NCBI GenBank assembly: GCA_016929135.1 | Contig: JAFGJK010000111.1 | Coordinates: 1 to 46,436, forward strand | DNA length: 46,436 nt | Source of the DNA: Spirochaetota bacterium | GTDB taxonomy: Bacteria; Spirochaetota; UBA4802; UBA5550 | Direction of reading: 5' to 3' | Shown here: one piece after another, positions 24,590 to 32,330 of the stretch | Layout of the letters: the number at the start of each line of letters is the position of its first letter | Position numbering within the stretch: the first letter of the stretch is position 1 | Notes under the pieces: model-generated | What the model was told of the DNA's origin: nothing | The model's database searches: none | The model's input: only the letters and a program-made list of their open reading frames with translations | Program-made: the position numbers and the translations under genes

Positions 24590-25387
24590 ATGGAACGTGA
24601 AACGACGTGGAGGGGCGCCCTGCAGCGCAGCGCGGGGCTCAACGCCGCCATCATGCTGGCGAGGCCCGCCGCGCTGCTGATGGTGCAGGTTCTCTTCCGG
24701 TCTCTCCTGGGCTCCTGGGAGGCCACCTACGACTGGTGGCCGCTCCAGATGGTCCTGGCGAACATCCCGTGCCTCTTCGCGCTGCTGCTGATGATGCACC
24801 TGGAGGGGCTGGCCCCCCGGGAGGTCTACTGCCGACCCTTCCCCTCGGGTTCATGGGCCGGCAGGCTCGCCCCGCTGCTGCGGGGGCGGGGCGGGGGGCG
24901 ATGGAGGGGCGTCCTCTATGATGCCGGTATCTTCCTGGCCATCCTCTGCACCCTGGGGCTGCTGGCCTTCATCCTGGTGCGGCAGATGGATCTCCTGCTG
25001 AGAACGCTCCCGGCATTTCACCGCGGCGGGCCGCTCCCTCCGGCCGCCAGGTGGGCGGTGACGATCCTGCTCCCCCTGACCATGCCCCTGGTGGAGGTGC
25101 CCTGGTACCTGGGGTATTTCTTCCCGAAGCTGGAGCGGCTCATGGGGGGGAGGGCCGGCACCGCGCGGGCCTTCGCCCTGGTCACCGCCGCCTTCGCGCT
25201 GCAGCACGGGTTCCAGCCGCTCTTCGCCGACGCCGCGGTGACCCTGCTGCGCTTCGCCGTGGAGCTCCCCCTGATACTGCTGGCCGCCTGGGTGATGCGC
25301 GCCGTGCCCCGTTTCACGCCGGCCATCCTGCTGCTGCACGGCCTCATGGCCCTCCAGGTGGTGATGGGCTGCTGGGCTGAACCGTGA
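24590..25387 (+). CDS. Membrane protein resembling CPBP intramembrane proteases
   Basis: 265 residues from ATG 24590, with AGGAG 8 bases upstream. About seven helices. Three motif-like stretches recall the CPBP (Abi/Rce1) family: LVEVPWYLGYFFPKLERLMG in place of EExxxRxxxxxxL, FALQHGFQ in place of FxxxH, and LLLHGLMAL in place of HxxxN. Only one of the paired glutamates is present, so activity is uncertain. It is probably under control of the preceding MarR and translated with the next gene, whose possible GTG start overlaps its stop. Confidence 0.6.
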   Translation: MERETTWRGALQRSAGLNAAIMLARPAALLMVQVLFRSLLGSWEATYDWWPLQMVLANIPCLFALLLMMHLEGLAPREVYCRPFPSGSWAGRLAPLLRGRGGGRWRGVLYDAGIFLAILCTLGLLAFILVRQMDLLLRTLPAFHRGGPLPPAARWAVTILLPLTMPLVEVPWYLGYFFPKLERLMGGRAGTARAFALVTAAFALQHGFQPLFADAAVTLLRFAVELPLILLAAWVMRAVPRFTPAILLLHGLMALQVVMGCWAEP

Positions 25388-25419
25388 ACGGTCATACATA
25401 TTTTTACGAGGTGAAGGGA

Positions 25420-25815
25420 ATGGAAAAAAGGAAGATAACGCTGCTGCGGATCACCTACTGGTGGGGGATCGTCGCCGATGCCGTGGAGACCGTCCGCATG
25501 GTGTTCCCGGACCTCTTCGTCGCCTCCACCGGGGCGGCGGTGGAGCGGGGCCCGGGGTTACAGCTGGCCCTCCTCTACGGCGCGCCGGTGATGCTGGGGT
25601 GGACCCTGCTCCTCTTCTGGGCGGACCGGAAGCCCCTGGAGCGGAAGGGGGTGCTCCTCTGCCTGATACCGGTGGTGGTCTCCTATGTCCTGGTGGAGCT
25701 CTACGCCGTGGCCCGGGGGATCATCCCTCTGCAAAACATGGTGCCGGTCTTCCTGCTCCAGCCGCTGTTCCTGTTCCTCATCGTCTTCAGCTACCGCCGG
25801 GCGCGGGAGGGGTAA
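25420..25815 (+). CDS. Four-helix membrane protein of unknown function
   Basis: 131 residues from ATG 25420, with GAGGTGAAGGG just upstream; an alternative GTG at 25384 overlaps the previous stop. It begins MEKRKITLLRITYWWGIVAD and has four hydrophobic helices ending FLLQPLFLFLIVFSYRRARE. I do not recognise the family. As the last gene of the MarR-controlled set it probably works with the CPBP-like protein in the membrane. Confidence 0.72.
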   Translation: MEKRKITLLRITYWWGIVADAVETVRMVFPDLFVASTGAAVERGPGLQLALLYGAPVMLGWTLLLFWADRKPLERKGVLLCLIPVVVSYVLVELYAVARGIIPLQNMVPVFLLQPLFLFLIVFSYRRAREG

Positions 25816-25854
25816 GGGGCACCCGGGGCCCCGGCGGCCCCGGGCGTGTGTGTT

Positions 25855-26352
25855 TCACCATCCGTTGCGGTGGATCTTCGCCTCGTCGAACCTCCGGGGC
25901 GCCTCCTGCGCGGTCTTGTCGTAGGTCCCCACCGGGACGAAGCAGAAGGGATCGATGCCCGGGGGAAGGTTCAGCAGCCTGATGACCTCCTTTTTGGGGC
26001 CGTCGAACACCGCGGTCCATATGGCCCCCAATCCCTTGGCGTGGGCCGCCAGGAGCATGTTCTGCGTCGCCGCGGCGCAGTCCAGATACGAGGTGTTCAT
26101 CCCCTTGTACTTCTCGGCGTTCCTGTCGGCGCACACCAGGATGCCCGTGGGGGCCGACTGCGGCACGTTACCGTTCAGCGCCAGGTACCGCTTCAGGATT
26201 TCCCCCTTCAGCACGATGAACTGCCATGCCTGCTCGTTCCCCGCCGAGGGGGCGTACATCCCTGCCTCGATGATCTCCCGGAGGTCATCGTCGCCGACCT
26301 CCGTGTCCCTGTAGCTCCTGATGCTCCTTCTCGTCTTGATCAGATCGATCAT
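25855..26352 (-). CDS. Nitroreductase-family flavoprotein
   Basis: 165 residues. N-terminal MIDLIKTRRSIRSYRD is the FMN-phosphate-binding start of the family; APSAGNEQAWQFIVL, AAATQNMLLAAHAKGLGAIW and LNLPPGIDPFCFVPVG are the other conserved segments. It uses NAD(P)H and FMN to reduce nitro compounds, quinones or enones in the cytosol. It lies 76 bases after the protease gene in the same direction, probably in one transcript from the promoter at 27602. HxlR regulators often control such genes, which fits the neighbouring hxlR. Confidence 0.9.
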   Translation of the reverse strand: MIDLIKTRRSIRSYRDTEVGDDDLREIIEAGMYAPSAGNEQAWQFIVLKGEILKRYLALNGNVPQSAPTGILVCADRNAEKYKGMNTSYLDCAAATQNMLLAAHAKGLGAIWTAVFDGPKKEVIRLLNLPPGIDPFCFVPVGTYDKTAQEAPRRFDEAKIHRNGW

Positions 26353-26428
26353 GGTTCCTCTCCCTGTGGTAAAATGGTTTTGTATATCTGCTCTGGCGGA
26401 GACTCTCCGGAAGGCACGATTCGCACGG

Positions 26429-27457
26429 TCAGCGCAGCTCCGCCGGAACCAGGGCCAGGGTGATCTTCCGCGTCTCCCTGAGGAAGGTGATCACGGTCTT
26501 TTTTCCTATGAGCTCCTCGCCCAAAGACCGGTGCAGGTCGTCGGCCGTGGCGACGGTTCTGCCGCCAAGGGCGACGATGATGTCCCCGGGCTTCAGACCC
26601 GTCCGCTCGGCGGGGCTCCCCGGTTCCACCGAGACCACCATCACCCCCTGCGGCGATTCCAGACGGTGGTGCAGCACCAGGCGGCGGTGCAGGGGGACGT
26701 TCTGGCACGCCACGCCGAGGTAGCCACGCCGCACCCTGCCGTGGCGCATCAGACGGAGGGCGATGAACTGGGCGACGCTCACGGGGATGGCGAAGCAGAG
26801 CCCCTGGGCCATCTGGATCATCGCCGTGTTGACCCCCACCACCTCCCCCCGGGAGGTCACCAGGGGCCCGCCGGAGTTGCCGGGGTTCAGCGCCGCGTCG
26901 GTCTGGATGACATCGTGGATCAGCCTGCCGGACCTGGACCGGAGGGAGCGCCCCAGGGCGCTCACCACCCCGGCGGTGACGGTGCACTGGAAGCCGTAGG
27001 GGTTGCCGATGGCGACCACCAGCTGGCCCGGCGCCAGGGTCCTGGAATCGCCGAGCCGCGCGTAGGGGAGGCCGTCGCCGTCGATGCGCAGCACCGCGAT
27101 GTCCGTGTCCGGGTCGTCTCCGATGATCGCCCCGCGGAAGGTGCCGCCGTCCCGCAGGGCGACGCGCACGTCCCGCGCCCCGTGGACCACGTGGCTGTTG
27201 GTGATGATGAAGCCGTCCGGGGTGAAGACGAAGCCGGAGCCGCTCCCCCGCGGTTCTGGCGGGGACGCGTGGCCGCCCTGCGGGTCCTGGTCCGCCCCAT
27301 CCCCCACCGTGATGTGCACCACCGAGGGGCTCACCGCCTCCGCGGCGCCGATGACTGCGCGGGAGTAGGAGTCCAGAAGGTCCCTTTCGGCCGGCTCGCC
27401 GGGAATGGCGCCGCCCCACTGCGGCGCCGCTGCCGCTGCATCGTATGCCAGGTTCAT
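26429..27457 (-). CDS. DegP/HtrA-like serine protease without an export signal
   Basis: 342 residues from ATG 27455-27457, with GGGGAG upstream; the frame is open 30 codons further without a site. The trypsin-like domain spans about 35-225 with catalytic His 89 (TNSHVVHG), Asp 119 (DPDTDIAVL) and Ser 195 (NPGNSGGPLV). A PDZ domain follows at about 245-335 (GSPAERTGLKPGDIIVALGG). There is no signal peptide or membrane helix, so it appears to be cytosolic, unlike classical DegP. It degrades or refolds damaged proteins. Pairing with a nitroreductase and a redox-type regulator points to a stress-response role. Confidence 0.88.
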   Translation of the reverse strand: MNLAYDAAAAAPQWGGAIPGEPAERDLLDSYSRAVIGAAEAVSPSVVHITVGDGADQDPQGGHASPPEPRGSGSGFVFTPDGFIITNSHVVHGARDVRVALRDGGTFRGAIIGDDPDTDIAVLRIDGDGLPYARLGDSRTLAPGQLVVAIGNPYGFQCTVTAGVVSALGRSLRSRSGRLIHDVIQTDAALNPGNSGGPLVTSRGEVVGVNTAMIQMAQGLCFAIPVSVAQFIALRLMRHGRVRRGYLGVACQNVPLHRRLVLHHRLESPQGVMVVSVEPGSPAERTGLKPGDIIVALGGRTVATADDLHRSLGEELIGKKTVITFLRETRKITLALVPAELR

Positions 27458-27579
27458 GCCGTCTCCCCTGCGGCGGGCCCGCCACCCGCGCGGTTCACCC
27501 CCCTGCGGATGCGACGGCATCCGGACCGTTGGGCCACCGCGGGACACCCGCCCCGCATGCTGTTTTTATTATCCGGTGC

Positions 27580-27609
27580 TTGACACCGGCTCTATTCATG
27601 CAATATACT
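27580..27609 (+). promoter_or_regulatory. Candidate hxlR promoter
   Basis: TTGACA (27580-27585), 18-base spacer, TATACT (27604-27609). Its -10 overlaps that of the leftward promoter and the operator half ATACTATATAC. Confidence 0.58.
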
Positions 27610-27630
27610 ATATACGGTCCAAACAGTCAA
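27602..27630 (-). promoter_or_regulatory. Candidate promoter of the protease-nitroreductase unit
   Basis: Minus strand TTGACT (27625-27630), 17-base spacer, TATATT (27602-27607). It shares its -10 region with the rightward hxlR promoter, so the two compete for polymerase. Confidence 0.6.
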
Positions 27631-27656
27631 GTAGATACAAAAAAGGTATATAGTAT
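27605..27656. promoter_or_regulatory. Inverted repeat, probable HxlR operator
   Basis: ATACTATATAC (27605-27615) and GTATATAGTAT (27646-27656) are perfect inverted copies of 11 bp, 30 bases apart, in an AT-rich island between the divergent genes. The left copy covers both -10 boxes, the right copy lies in the hxlR leader. Confidence 0.65.
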
Positions 27657-27684
27657 CTAAAAAGTAACCATGGAGGTGGGCCGA

Positions 27685-28008
27685 ATGGGAAAGGCGGGCT
27701 GTTCCTGCCCGGTGACCAGCGCCATAGCGGTGATCGGGGGGAAGTGGAAGCTCATCATCGTCTGCAGGCTCTACGACGGGACGAGGCGCTTCGGTGAGCT
27801 GAGGAAGTCCATCGAGGGGATCACCACCAAGATGCTGACGCAGCAGCTGCGGGAGCTGGAGCGCGACGGCATCGTGCACCGGGAGGTCTTCAGGGAGGTG
27901 CCTCCCAAGGTGGAGTACACCCTGACGAAGCTGGGCCTCTCGCTTAAGCCGGTGGTGGAGGCCCTCTCCGGCTGGGGGGAGCGATTCGAGGCGCGGCGCA
28001 GGAACTAG
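27685..28008 (+). CDS. HxlR-family transcriptional regulator
   Basis: 107 residues from ATG 27685, chosen because GGAGGTG (27672-27678) precedes it; ATG 27670 lies on that site. Residues begin MGKAGCSCPVTSAIAVIGGK, then WKLIIVCRLYDGTRRFGELR, TTKMLTQQLRELERDGIVHR and PPKVEYTLTKLG, the winged helix of HxlR. Cys 6 and Cys 8 occupy the place of the redox-active N-terminal Cys in regulators such as YodB and HypR, so oxidant or electrophile sensing is likely. It reads away from the protease-nitroreductase pair and likely controls both directions through the inverted repeat between them. Confidence 0.9.
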   Translation: MGKAGCSCPVTSAIAVIGGKWKLIIVCRLYDGTRRFGELRKSIEGITTKMLTQQLRELERDGIVHREVFREVPPKVEYTLTKLGLSLKPVVEALSGWGERFEARRRN

Positions 28009-28375
28009 GTAAGGCGATGGGGCTCTCAGGCGCCGTGGGCTTGCTTTCGCCACATCTGTCATCCCCGCCCCAGTAAACTATGTCACCGAATAAGCAGGGA
28101 GCTGGCGGCGGTCACAGAGGGTATTGCAGAATGGGACGGTTATTCGGCGTGTTGTTATAGAAAAATACGGAGAAAAAGGCTTTACATCGGCGTGTACTAC
28201 AGTAGTGTTTTGCGCATACGCAGTGATTTGCGAAGAGTCGTCGCGGTCATTCTTTACCGCTGGCGTAATCCTGCACTTCTGATATGCGAGGATGGCGCCT
28301 GCTTCGGCGGACCGCCTGCCGCGGCCTCACATGCGCCGGGCACGTCGTCTGTAATTAGTAGTCTGGGTCTATTGG
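28009..28375. other. Intergenic region, nothing supported
   Basis: Between hxlR and the 94-residue gene. Moderately AT-rich, with no frame that has both a ribosome binding site and protein-like sequence, no clear terminator and no strong promoter. Confidence 0.4.
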
Positions 28376-28660
28376 ATGAAAAGAAAAAAAGAGGATATTC
28401 TCGCATTTCGGATATATCCAAAGCCACATGGAACCGAGTATTTTCGGGAAGATCTATCGGACGAAAAGCGAGTTGAAGCATTGTTTGATTACTGCCAGAT
28501 ATTGGAAGCGACCATTTATAAAAAGGGCTGGGATTTCTTGATCTCACATTTCGGAATTGAAAAACTGTTTGAGATAAATAACAGAAGCGGCTGGTTTGAT
28601 TCCAGGACTGTAGAAGAATTTGAACGAGACATAGAATCGGAGATGGGTGCTTCACCGTAA
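28376..28660 (+). CDS. Hypothetical protein, 94 residues
   Basis: Starts ATG 28376 with MKRKKEDILAFRIYPKPHGT and ends with an acidic helix (VEEFERDIESEMG). The composition is soluble and mixed alpha/beta (VEALFDYCQILEATIYKKGW), and reads like genuine protein. The gene is more AT-rich than its neighbours, suggesting transfer. No clear ribosome binding site precedes the ATG. I do not recognise it. Confidence 0.6.
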   Translation: MKRKKEDILAFRIYPKPHGTEYFREDLSDEKRVEALFDYCQILEATIYKKGWDFLISHFGIEKLFEINNRSGWFDSRTVEEFERDIESEMGASP

Positions 28661-28848
28661 AAAACCGGCTGCACCAGCGGGGCTGTCGAAGTTTCAGAGC
28701 ACAGACGGGACCTGCTGAATCGGCCCGTAGGGGATGCGTCCGTTCAACTGCTGTAATTACAGATATTCGACAGGCGCAGCCGGGCAGACGCGCTGCGGCC
28801 CGGAACGGGCTCCCCACTGCGGGTATCTTTGTAACGGCAGGAGGGACA

Positions 28849-30018
28849 ATGAAAAAAACGGTCATCGCGCTCGTTGTCCTGCTTTGCGCAGGTTCGGCGG
28901 TATTCATGGCTTCCCGGTACCTGCTGATCTTCACGAAGGATTCGGTGGTTGACCAGCAGGGATACCTGGGGAACCGTACCAATGATGCGGGCATCTATTC
29001 ATCCCCCCCCACCGGCCTGCTCTATTCTCCCATAAGCATAGATGTGCCCTCCATGGACTCGCTCATGCTGCTTGACGTCGATGACGACCCGGAATACGCT
29101 TCCATCGAGCTGCAGACCTTCGACGATGCCAGGGGGCGGGGCGCACGGGTCATCCTGTACCGTCATCGGGGCCCGGCGGATTCATACTACACCGACAGGA
29201 GATTCGTCATACGGGGGACGGCGCACGACACCTTTTATCTCGCGCCGGACATGGCCTATCGCCTTGAGGTGACGCCGTCCGGGCTGGAGGCCTCGCTGCG
29301 CATGAAGGATCGCAGGGGGACGCCGGTGGAGTTACGGATCAGGGAGGCCCCCCGAAGGAAATGGTCCAGGGGTTTCCTGGCTCCCATCGGCGCCAGCGGC
29401 GCCATCGCGTTCGATTATTTCCCGTTTTTTTTCATGAAGGGGATGAATTTCGTCTCCCGGTCCGGTTCGGAGATGGCCGTAAGGATCGGAGGGGAGGAGC
29501 GGAGGCCCAAAAAGCTGCCCATCCCCGTGGACTGGAAGTTCGTGTACCTGAGCCGTTATACCGCGGCCCCGATCATCGGCCGCTGGAACGCCCCCCGCGA
29601 GGGCATTCTGCGGCCCCTGCGGCCGCGGGACCGGCAGGTGGTCCGGGATGGGGACACGGAATACGGACTGGTTAACAACGCCGGGCATCATGAGATCCGC
29701 AGGGTGGTGGGACGGAACGACAGGCATTCGGTCAGCTTCCTCTTTTCGCCCCCCATTCCGGACCTTCCCTGCCTGAGAAACGGGATCGAGCTGGAGGGGA
29801 GGTTCTGTGCCGGCGCGGACGATACGCCGGGCATCATCGCGGGGGTGTACCGCGTCGTGCGCCGTGGCGATGCCGCCGAGATGAAGATCCGGCCCCTGGA
29901 GGGGTGGCAGCCCATGCCCGGTCCGGTCTGGGTCAGACGATGGCGGTGGACCGGGAGGATGACCGTGGGTGAAAACGGCACGGTTTCAATGAAATCGGAA
30001 TGGATTCGGGAGCAGTAG
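28849..30018 (+). CDS. Hypothetical exported or membrane-anchored protein
   Basis: 389 residues. GGAGGG lies 3-8 bases before the ATG at 28849. Residues 4-28 form a hydrophobic signal or anchor (TVIALVVLLCAGSAVFMASR). The rest is exported, beta-rich and rich in Arg and Pro, with segments such as LLYSPISIDVPSMDSLMLLD, YFPFFFMKGMNFVSR and MPGPVWVRRWRWTGR. No catalytic motif or family is apparent to me. It is followed after 89 bases by the metallo-beta-lactamase gene in the same direction; a shared transcript is possible. Confidence 0.72.
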   Translation: MKKTVIALVVLLCAGSAVFMASRYLLIFTKDSVVDQQGYLGNRTNDAGIYSSPPTGLLYSPISIDVPSMDSLMLLDVDDDPEYASIELQTFDDARGRGARVILYRHRGPADSYYTDRRFVIRGTAHDTFYLAPDMAYRLEVTPSGLEASLRMKDRRGTPVELRIREAPRRKWSRGFLAPIGASGAIAFDYFPFFFMKGMNFVSRSGSEMAVRIGGEERRPKKLPIPVDWKFVYLSRYTAAPIIGRWNAPREGILRPLRPRDRQVVRDGDTEYGLVNNAGHHEIRRVVGRNDRHSVSFLFSPPIPDLPCLRNGIELEGRFCAGADDTPGIIAGVYRVVRRGDAAEMKIRPLEGWQPMPGPVWVRRWRWTGRMTVGENGTVSMKSEWIREQ

Positions 30019-30107
30019 CGCCACGGGCGTGTCGCCTGTCCGTGCGGTGCCCGCGACGGCAGTGCCGAAGCGCCGAAGGCGAATAGTCGACAAAAGGACG
30101 GTATCGC

Positions 30108-30851
30108 ATGCATAGAATTCTCACTCTTCTTTCGATCATGATCCTCTCAGCCGCCGCGGCGTTCGGTGCCGGGCATTCCAGGATACGGATCTCCGGCGAC
30201 ATCGAGATCATCAGGCTGTCCGAGCATTCCTATGTCCACGTGTCCTACGCGACGCTGCCGAAGTTCGGACGCTTCGGATCGAACGGATACATCTACGTGG
30301 ACAACGGCGAGGCGATGCTCTTCGACACCCCGGTGGACGACCGGCTGACCGAGCAGCTCGTCCGGTGGATCACCGGGTCCATGAAGGCCAGGATCGTCGG
30401 CTTCGTCCCGAACCACTGGCACGCCGACTGCATGGGCGGGCTGCGGTACATTCTGTCGAGGAAGATACCGACCTATGCGAACGAGATGACCATCGCGATC
30501 GCGAAGGCCAGGGGGCTGCCGGTCCCCCGGAAGGGCTTCAGGGACACGCTGACGCTGAAGGTGGGGAGCGGGACCGTCATCTGCAGGTATTTCGGCCCCG
30601 CCCACAGCAGCGACAACATCACGGTCTGGGTCCCCTCGGAGAGGGTGCTCTTCGCCGGCTGCATGGTGAAGGAGGGGAACGCCACAAACCTGGGGAACCT
30701 CTCCGATGCAGTCCTATCGGAATGGCCCGGTACGATCGGCAGGGTGATCCGGGAGTATCCCGGCGCGCGGACGGTGATACCGGGGCACGGCGATATCGGC
30801 GGGATCGATCTGCTGCTGCATACAAGGCGGCTGCTGGGCGGGAAGAGATAA
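30108..30851 (+). CDS. Subclass B1 metallo-beta-lactamase
   Basis: 247 residues with a signal peptide (cut near residue 20, AAAAFGAG). All six zinc ligands of subclass B1 are present: His 103, His 105 and Asp 107 in PNHWHADCMGG, His 166 in GPAHSSDNI, Cys 185 in FAGCMVKEGN, His 227 in VIPGHGDIGG. Lys 188 is the B1 carboxylate-binding lysine, and NLGNLSDAVLSEW and LLLHTRRLL are further B1 signatures. Such enzymes hydrolyse penicillins, cephalosporins and carbapenems in the periplasm with two zinc ions. The gene has normal local GC and no mobile element nearby, so it looks like a resident chromosomal enzyme. AGGA lies before the ATG. Confidence 0.92.
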   Translation: MHRILTLLSIMILSAAAAFGAGHSRIRISGDIEIIRLSEHSYVHVSYATLPKFGRFGSNGYIYVDNGEAMLFDTPVDDRLTEQLVRWITGSMKARIVGFVPNHWHADCMGGLRYILSRKIPTYANEMTIAIAKARGLPVPRKGFRDTLTLKVGSGTVICRYFGPAHSSDNITVWVPSERVLFAGCMVKEGNATNLGNLSDAVLSEWPGTIGRVIREYPGARTVIPGHGDIGGIDLLLHTRRLLGGKR

Positions 30852-30885
30852 CCCCTGTGCGCCCTCCCGATCGCCGAAAATAGTA

Positions 30886-30914
30886 TTGCATTTCATCTCC
30901 TCCCCCCTTACAGT
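30886..30914 (+). promoter_or_regulatory. Candidate promoter of the DinB gene
   Basis: TTGCAT (30886-30891), 17-base spacer, TACAGT (30909-30914). It is preceded by AAAATAGTA, the same sequence as before the -35 of the livJ promoter. Confidence 0.5.
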
Positions 30915-30959
30915 AGCCGTCAGCGGCGGCGCTGCCGCGCCACCGCGGGGAGGAGTCCC

Positions 30960-31439
30960 ATGACAGAGATCACCACTGCCGAGCTGGAGGCCCTGCGGGG
31001 CATCCCCGGCATCATCGGGCGCTACGCCGCCGCCATTCCCGAGGGGGACCTGGATGTGCGCCGGAGCGACGACGCCTGGACGGTGCGCGAGCACCTCTAC
31101 CACATCGCCGACGTCCAGGAGATGCTCCTGGGGAGGATGCGGACCATCATCGAACAGGACGAGCCGGTGATCGAGCCCTTCTTCCCCCAGGGGGACCCCG
31201 GCATCGCGGCGAAGTACGGTTCGGTCCGGGAGGCCATGGAGGCCTACCGGGACTGCAGGGAGCGGCAGCTGCGGCTCCTGGAATCGGCGCCGCCGGAGGC
31301 GATGCGGCGGGAGGCGGCGCACCGCGCGTACCGGCACTACTCCCTTCCGGTGCTGGTGACCCACATGCTCTTCCACGAGTACTGGCACATGTACCGGATC
31401 GAGGAGCTGTGGCTCACCAGGGACGAGTACTTTTCGTAG
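30960..31439 (+). CDS. DinB-family putative metal-dependent protein
   Basis: 159 residues, a DinB/YfiT four-helix bundle. The three metal-binding histidines lie in WTVREHLYHIAD (first helix) and THMLFHEYWHMYRIEEL (last helix), the usual DinB_2 pattern. Family members include bacillithiol-dependent and other thiol transferases, but the thiol or substrate here is unknown. GGGGAGGAG precedes the ATG at 30960. It has its own promoter. Confidence 0.87.
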   Translation: MTEITTAELEALRGIPGIIGRYAAAIPEGDLDVRRSDDAWTVREHLYHIADVQEMLLGRMRTIIEQDEPVIEPFFPQGDPGIAAKYGSVREAMEAYRDCRERQLRLLESAPPEAMRREAAHRAYRHYSLPVLVTHMLFHEYWHMYRIEELWLTRDEYFS

Positions 31440-31488
31440 TGCTGACCTGCGGGGACCGCCACCGCGGAGATGATCACGGGAGGCTGCC

Positions 31489-32142
31489 ATGATGGTATCG
31501 AGGGAAGTGCACCGTGCGCGCCCCTGGCGGGTGAACGACATCGCCGGCGACTTTACCCTCTGGGACGTCTGGGAGCTCCCCATCGCCGCGTCGAACTCCG
31601 GGAGGGAGAACTTCCGCAGCTTCCACGACGTCGCCATGGGGGCCTTCGCCGCCATGCCGGGGGAGCGGTCCCTCACCGGCCTGCTCTTCGCCCTGCGGGA
31701 CCGAATCGCCAGGGTCGTCCCCCTGGACAGGCACGTCAATACCCTGCCGATCCCCGGGTGCCGGGAGACCTCGGTTGGCGACAGGCTCGGCCCCGGCGAC
31801 AGGGAACGGAGCCGGGCAACAGGTTCCGTCACCCCGGGCGGCCGGAGCCCCGGGCTCTTTCGGCCGGTGTACCTCTTCGAGGACGAGAGCCTCCACGAAC
31901 TCTCAAACGACACGGTCCACGCCCTCATGCACCTGGGGTGGGTGCGGAGAGACGACGGCAGCCACACGGCGACCCTGGCGGTCTACGTGATCCCCCGGGG
32001 GCTCCTCGGGAGGGCCTACCTGGCGATGATATGGCCCTTCCGGCACCTGGTGGTCTACCCGGCCATGATGCGGGCCATTGCCGGGAGATGGAGAGACCAT
32101 TGCCGGGAACGCCGGGGACCGGTCGGGGAGCATAACGAATAA
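31489..32142 (+). CDS. DUF2867-family protein
   Basis: 217 residues. It opens with REVHRARPWRVNDIAGDFTL and WDVWELPI, and later has TVHALMHLGWVRRDD and ATLAVYVIPRGLLGRAYLAM, followed by WPFRHLVVYPAMMR, the DUF2867 pattern. A less conserved, Arg/Gly-rich insertion lies in the middle (about residues 95-120). No function is known for the family; a hydrophobic ligand-binding role has been suggested by fold. ATG at 31489 or 31492. It closely follows dinB (49 bases) and may share its promoter. Confidence 0.82.
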   Translation: MMVSREVHRARPWRVNDIAGDFTLWDVWELPIAASNSGRENFRSFHDVAMGAFAAMPGERSLTGLLFALRDRIARVVPLDRHVNTLPIPGCRETSVGDRLGPGDRERSRATGSVTPGGRSPGLFRPVYLFEDESLHELSNDTVHALMHLGWVRRDDGSHTATLAVYVIPRGLLGRAYLAMIWPFRHLVVYPAMMRAIAGRWRDHCRERRGPVGEHNE

Positions 32143-32172
32143 CGAACGGTATCCCGTGGCCCCATTTTTCGC

Positions 32173-32201
32173 TTGATCACCGCCGGGCTCTCAAATAGTA
32201 T
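32173..32201 (+). promoter_or_regulatory. Candidate promoter of the PAP2 gene
   Basis: TTGATC (32173-32178), 17-base spacer, TAGTAT (32196-32201), about 130 bases before the ATG. Confidence 0.45.
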
Positions 32202-32330
32202 GCACGCAAAGGCATATCGTGCCGCATTTTCTCCGGATTCGCGAAGAATGTTCGGTTGTGGATTCCGTGCCTCCGGAAGGGGCGATTCCGATTCATATGC
32301 CCGGTGCCGGCGCCGACTGCTCAATCATCG

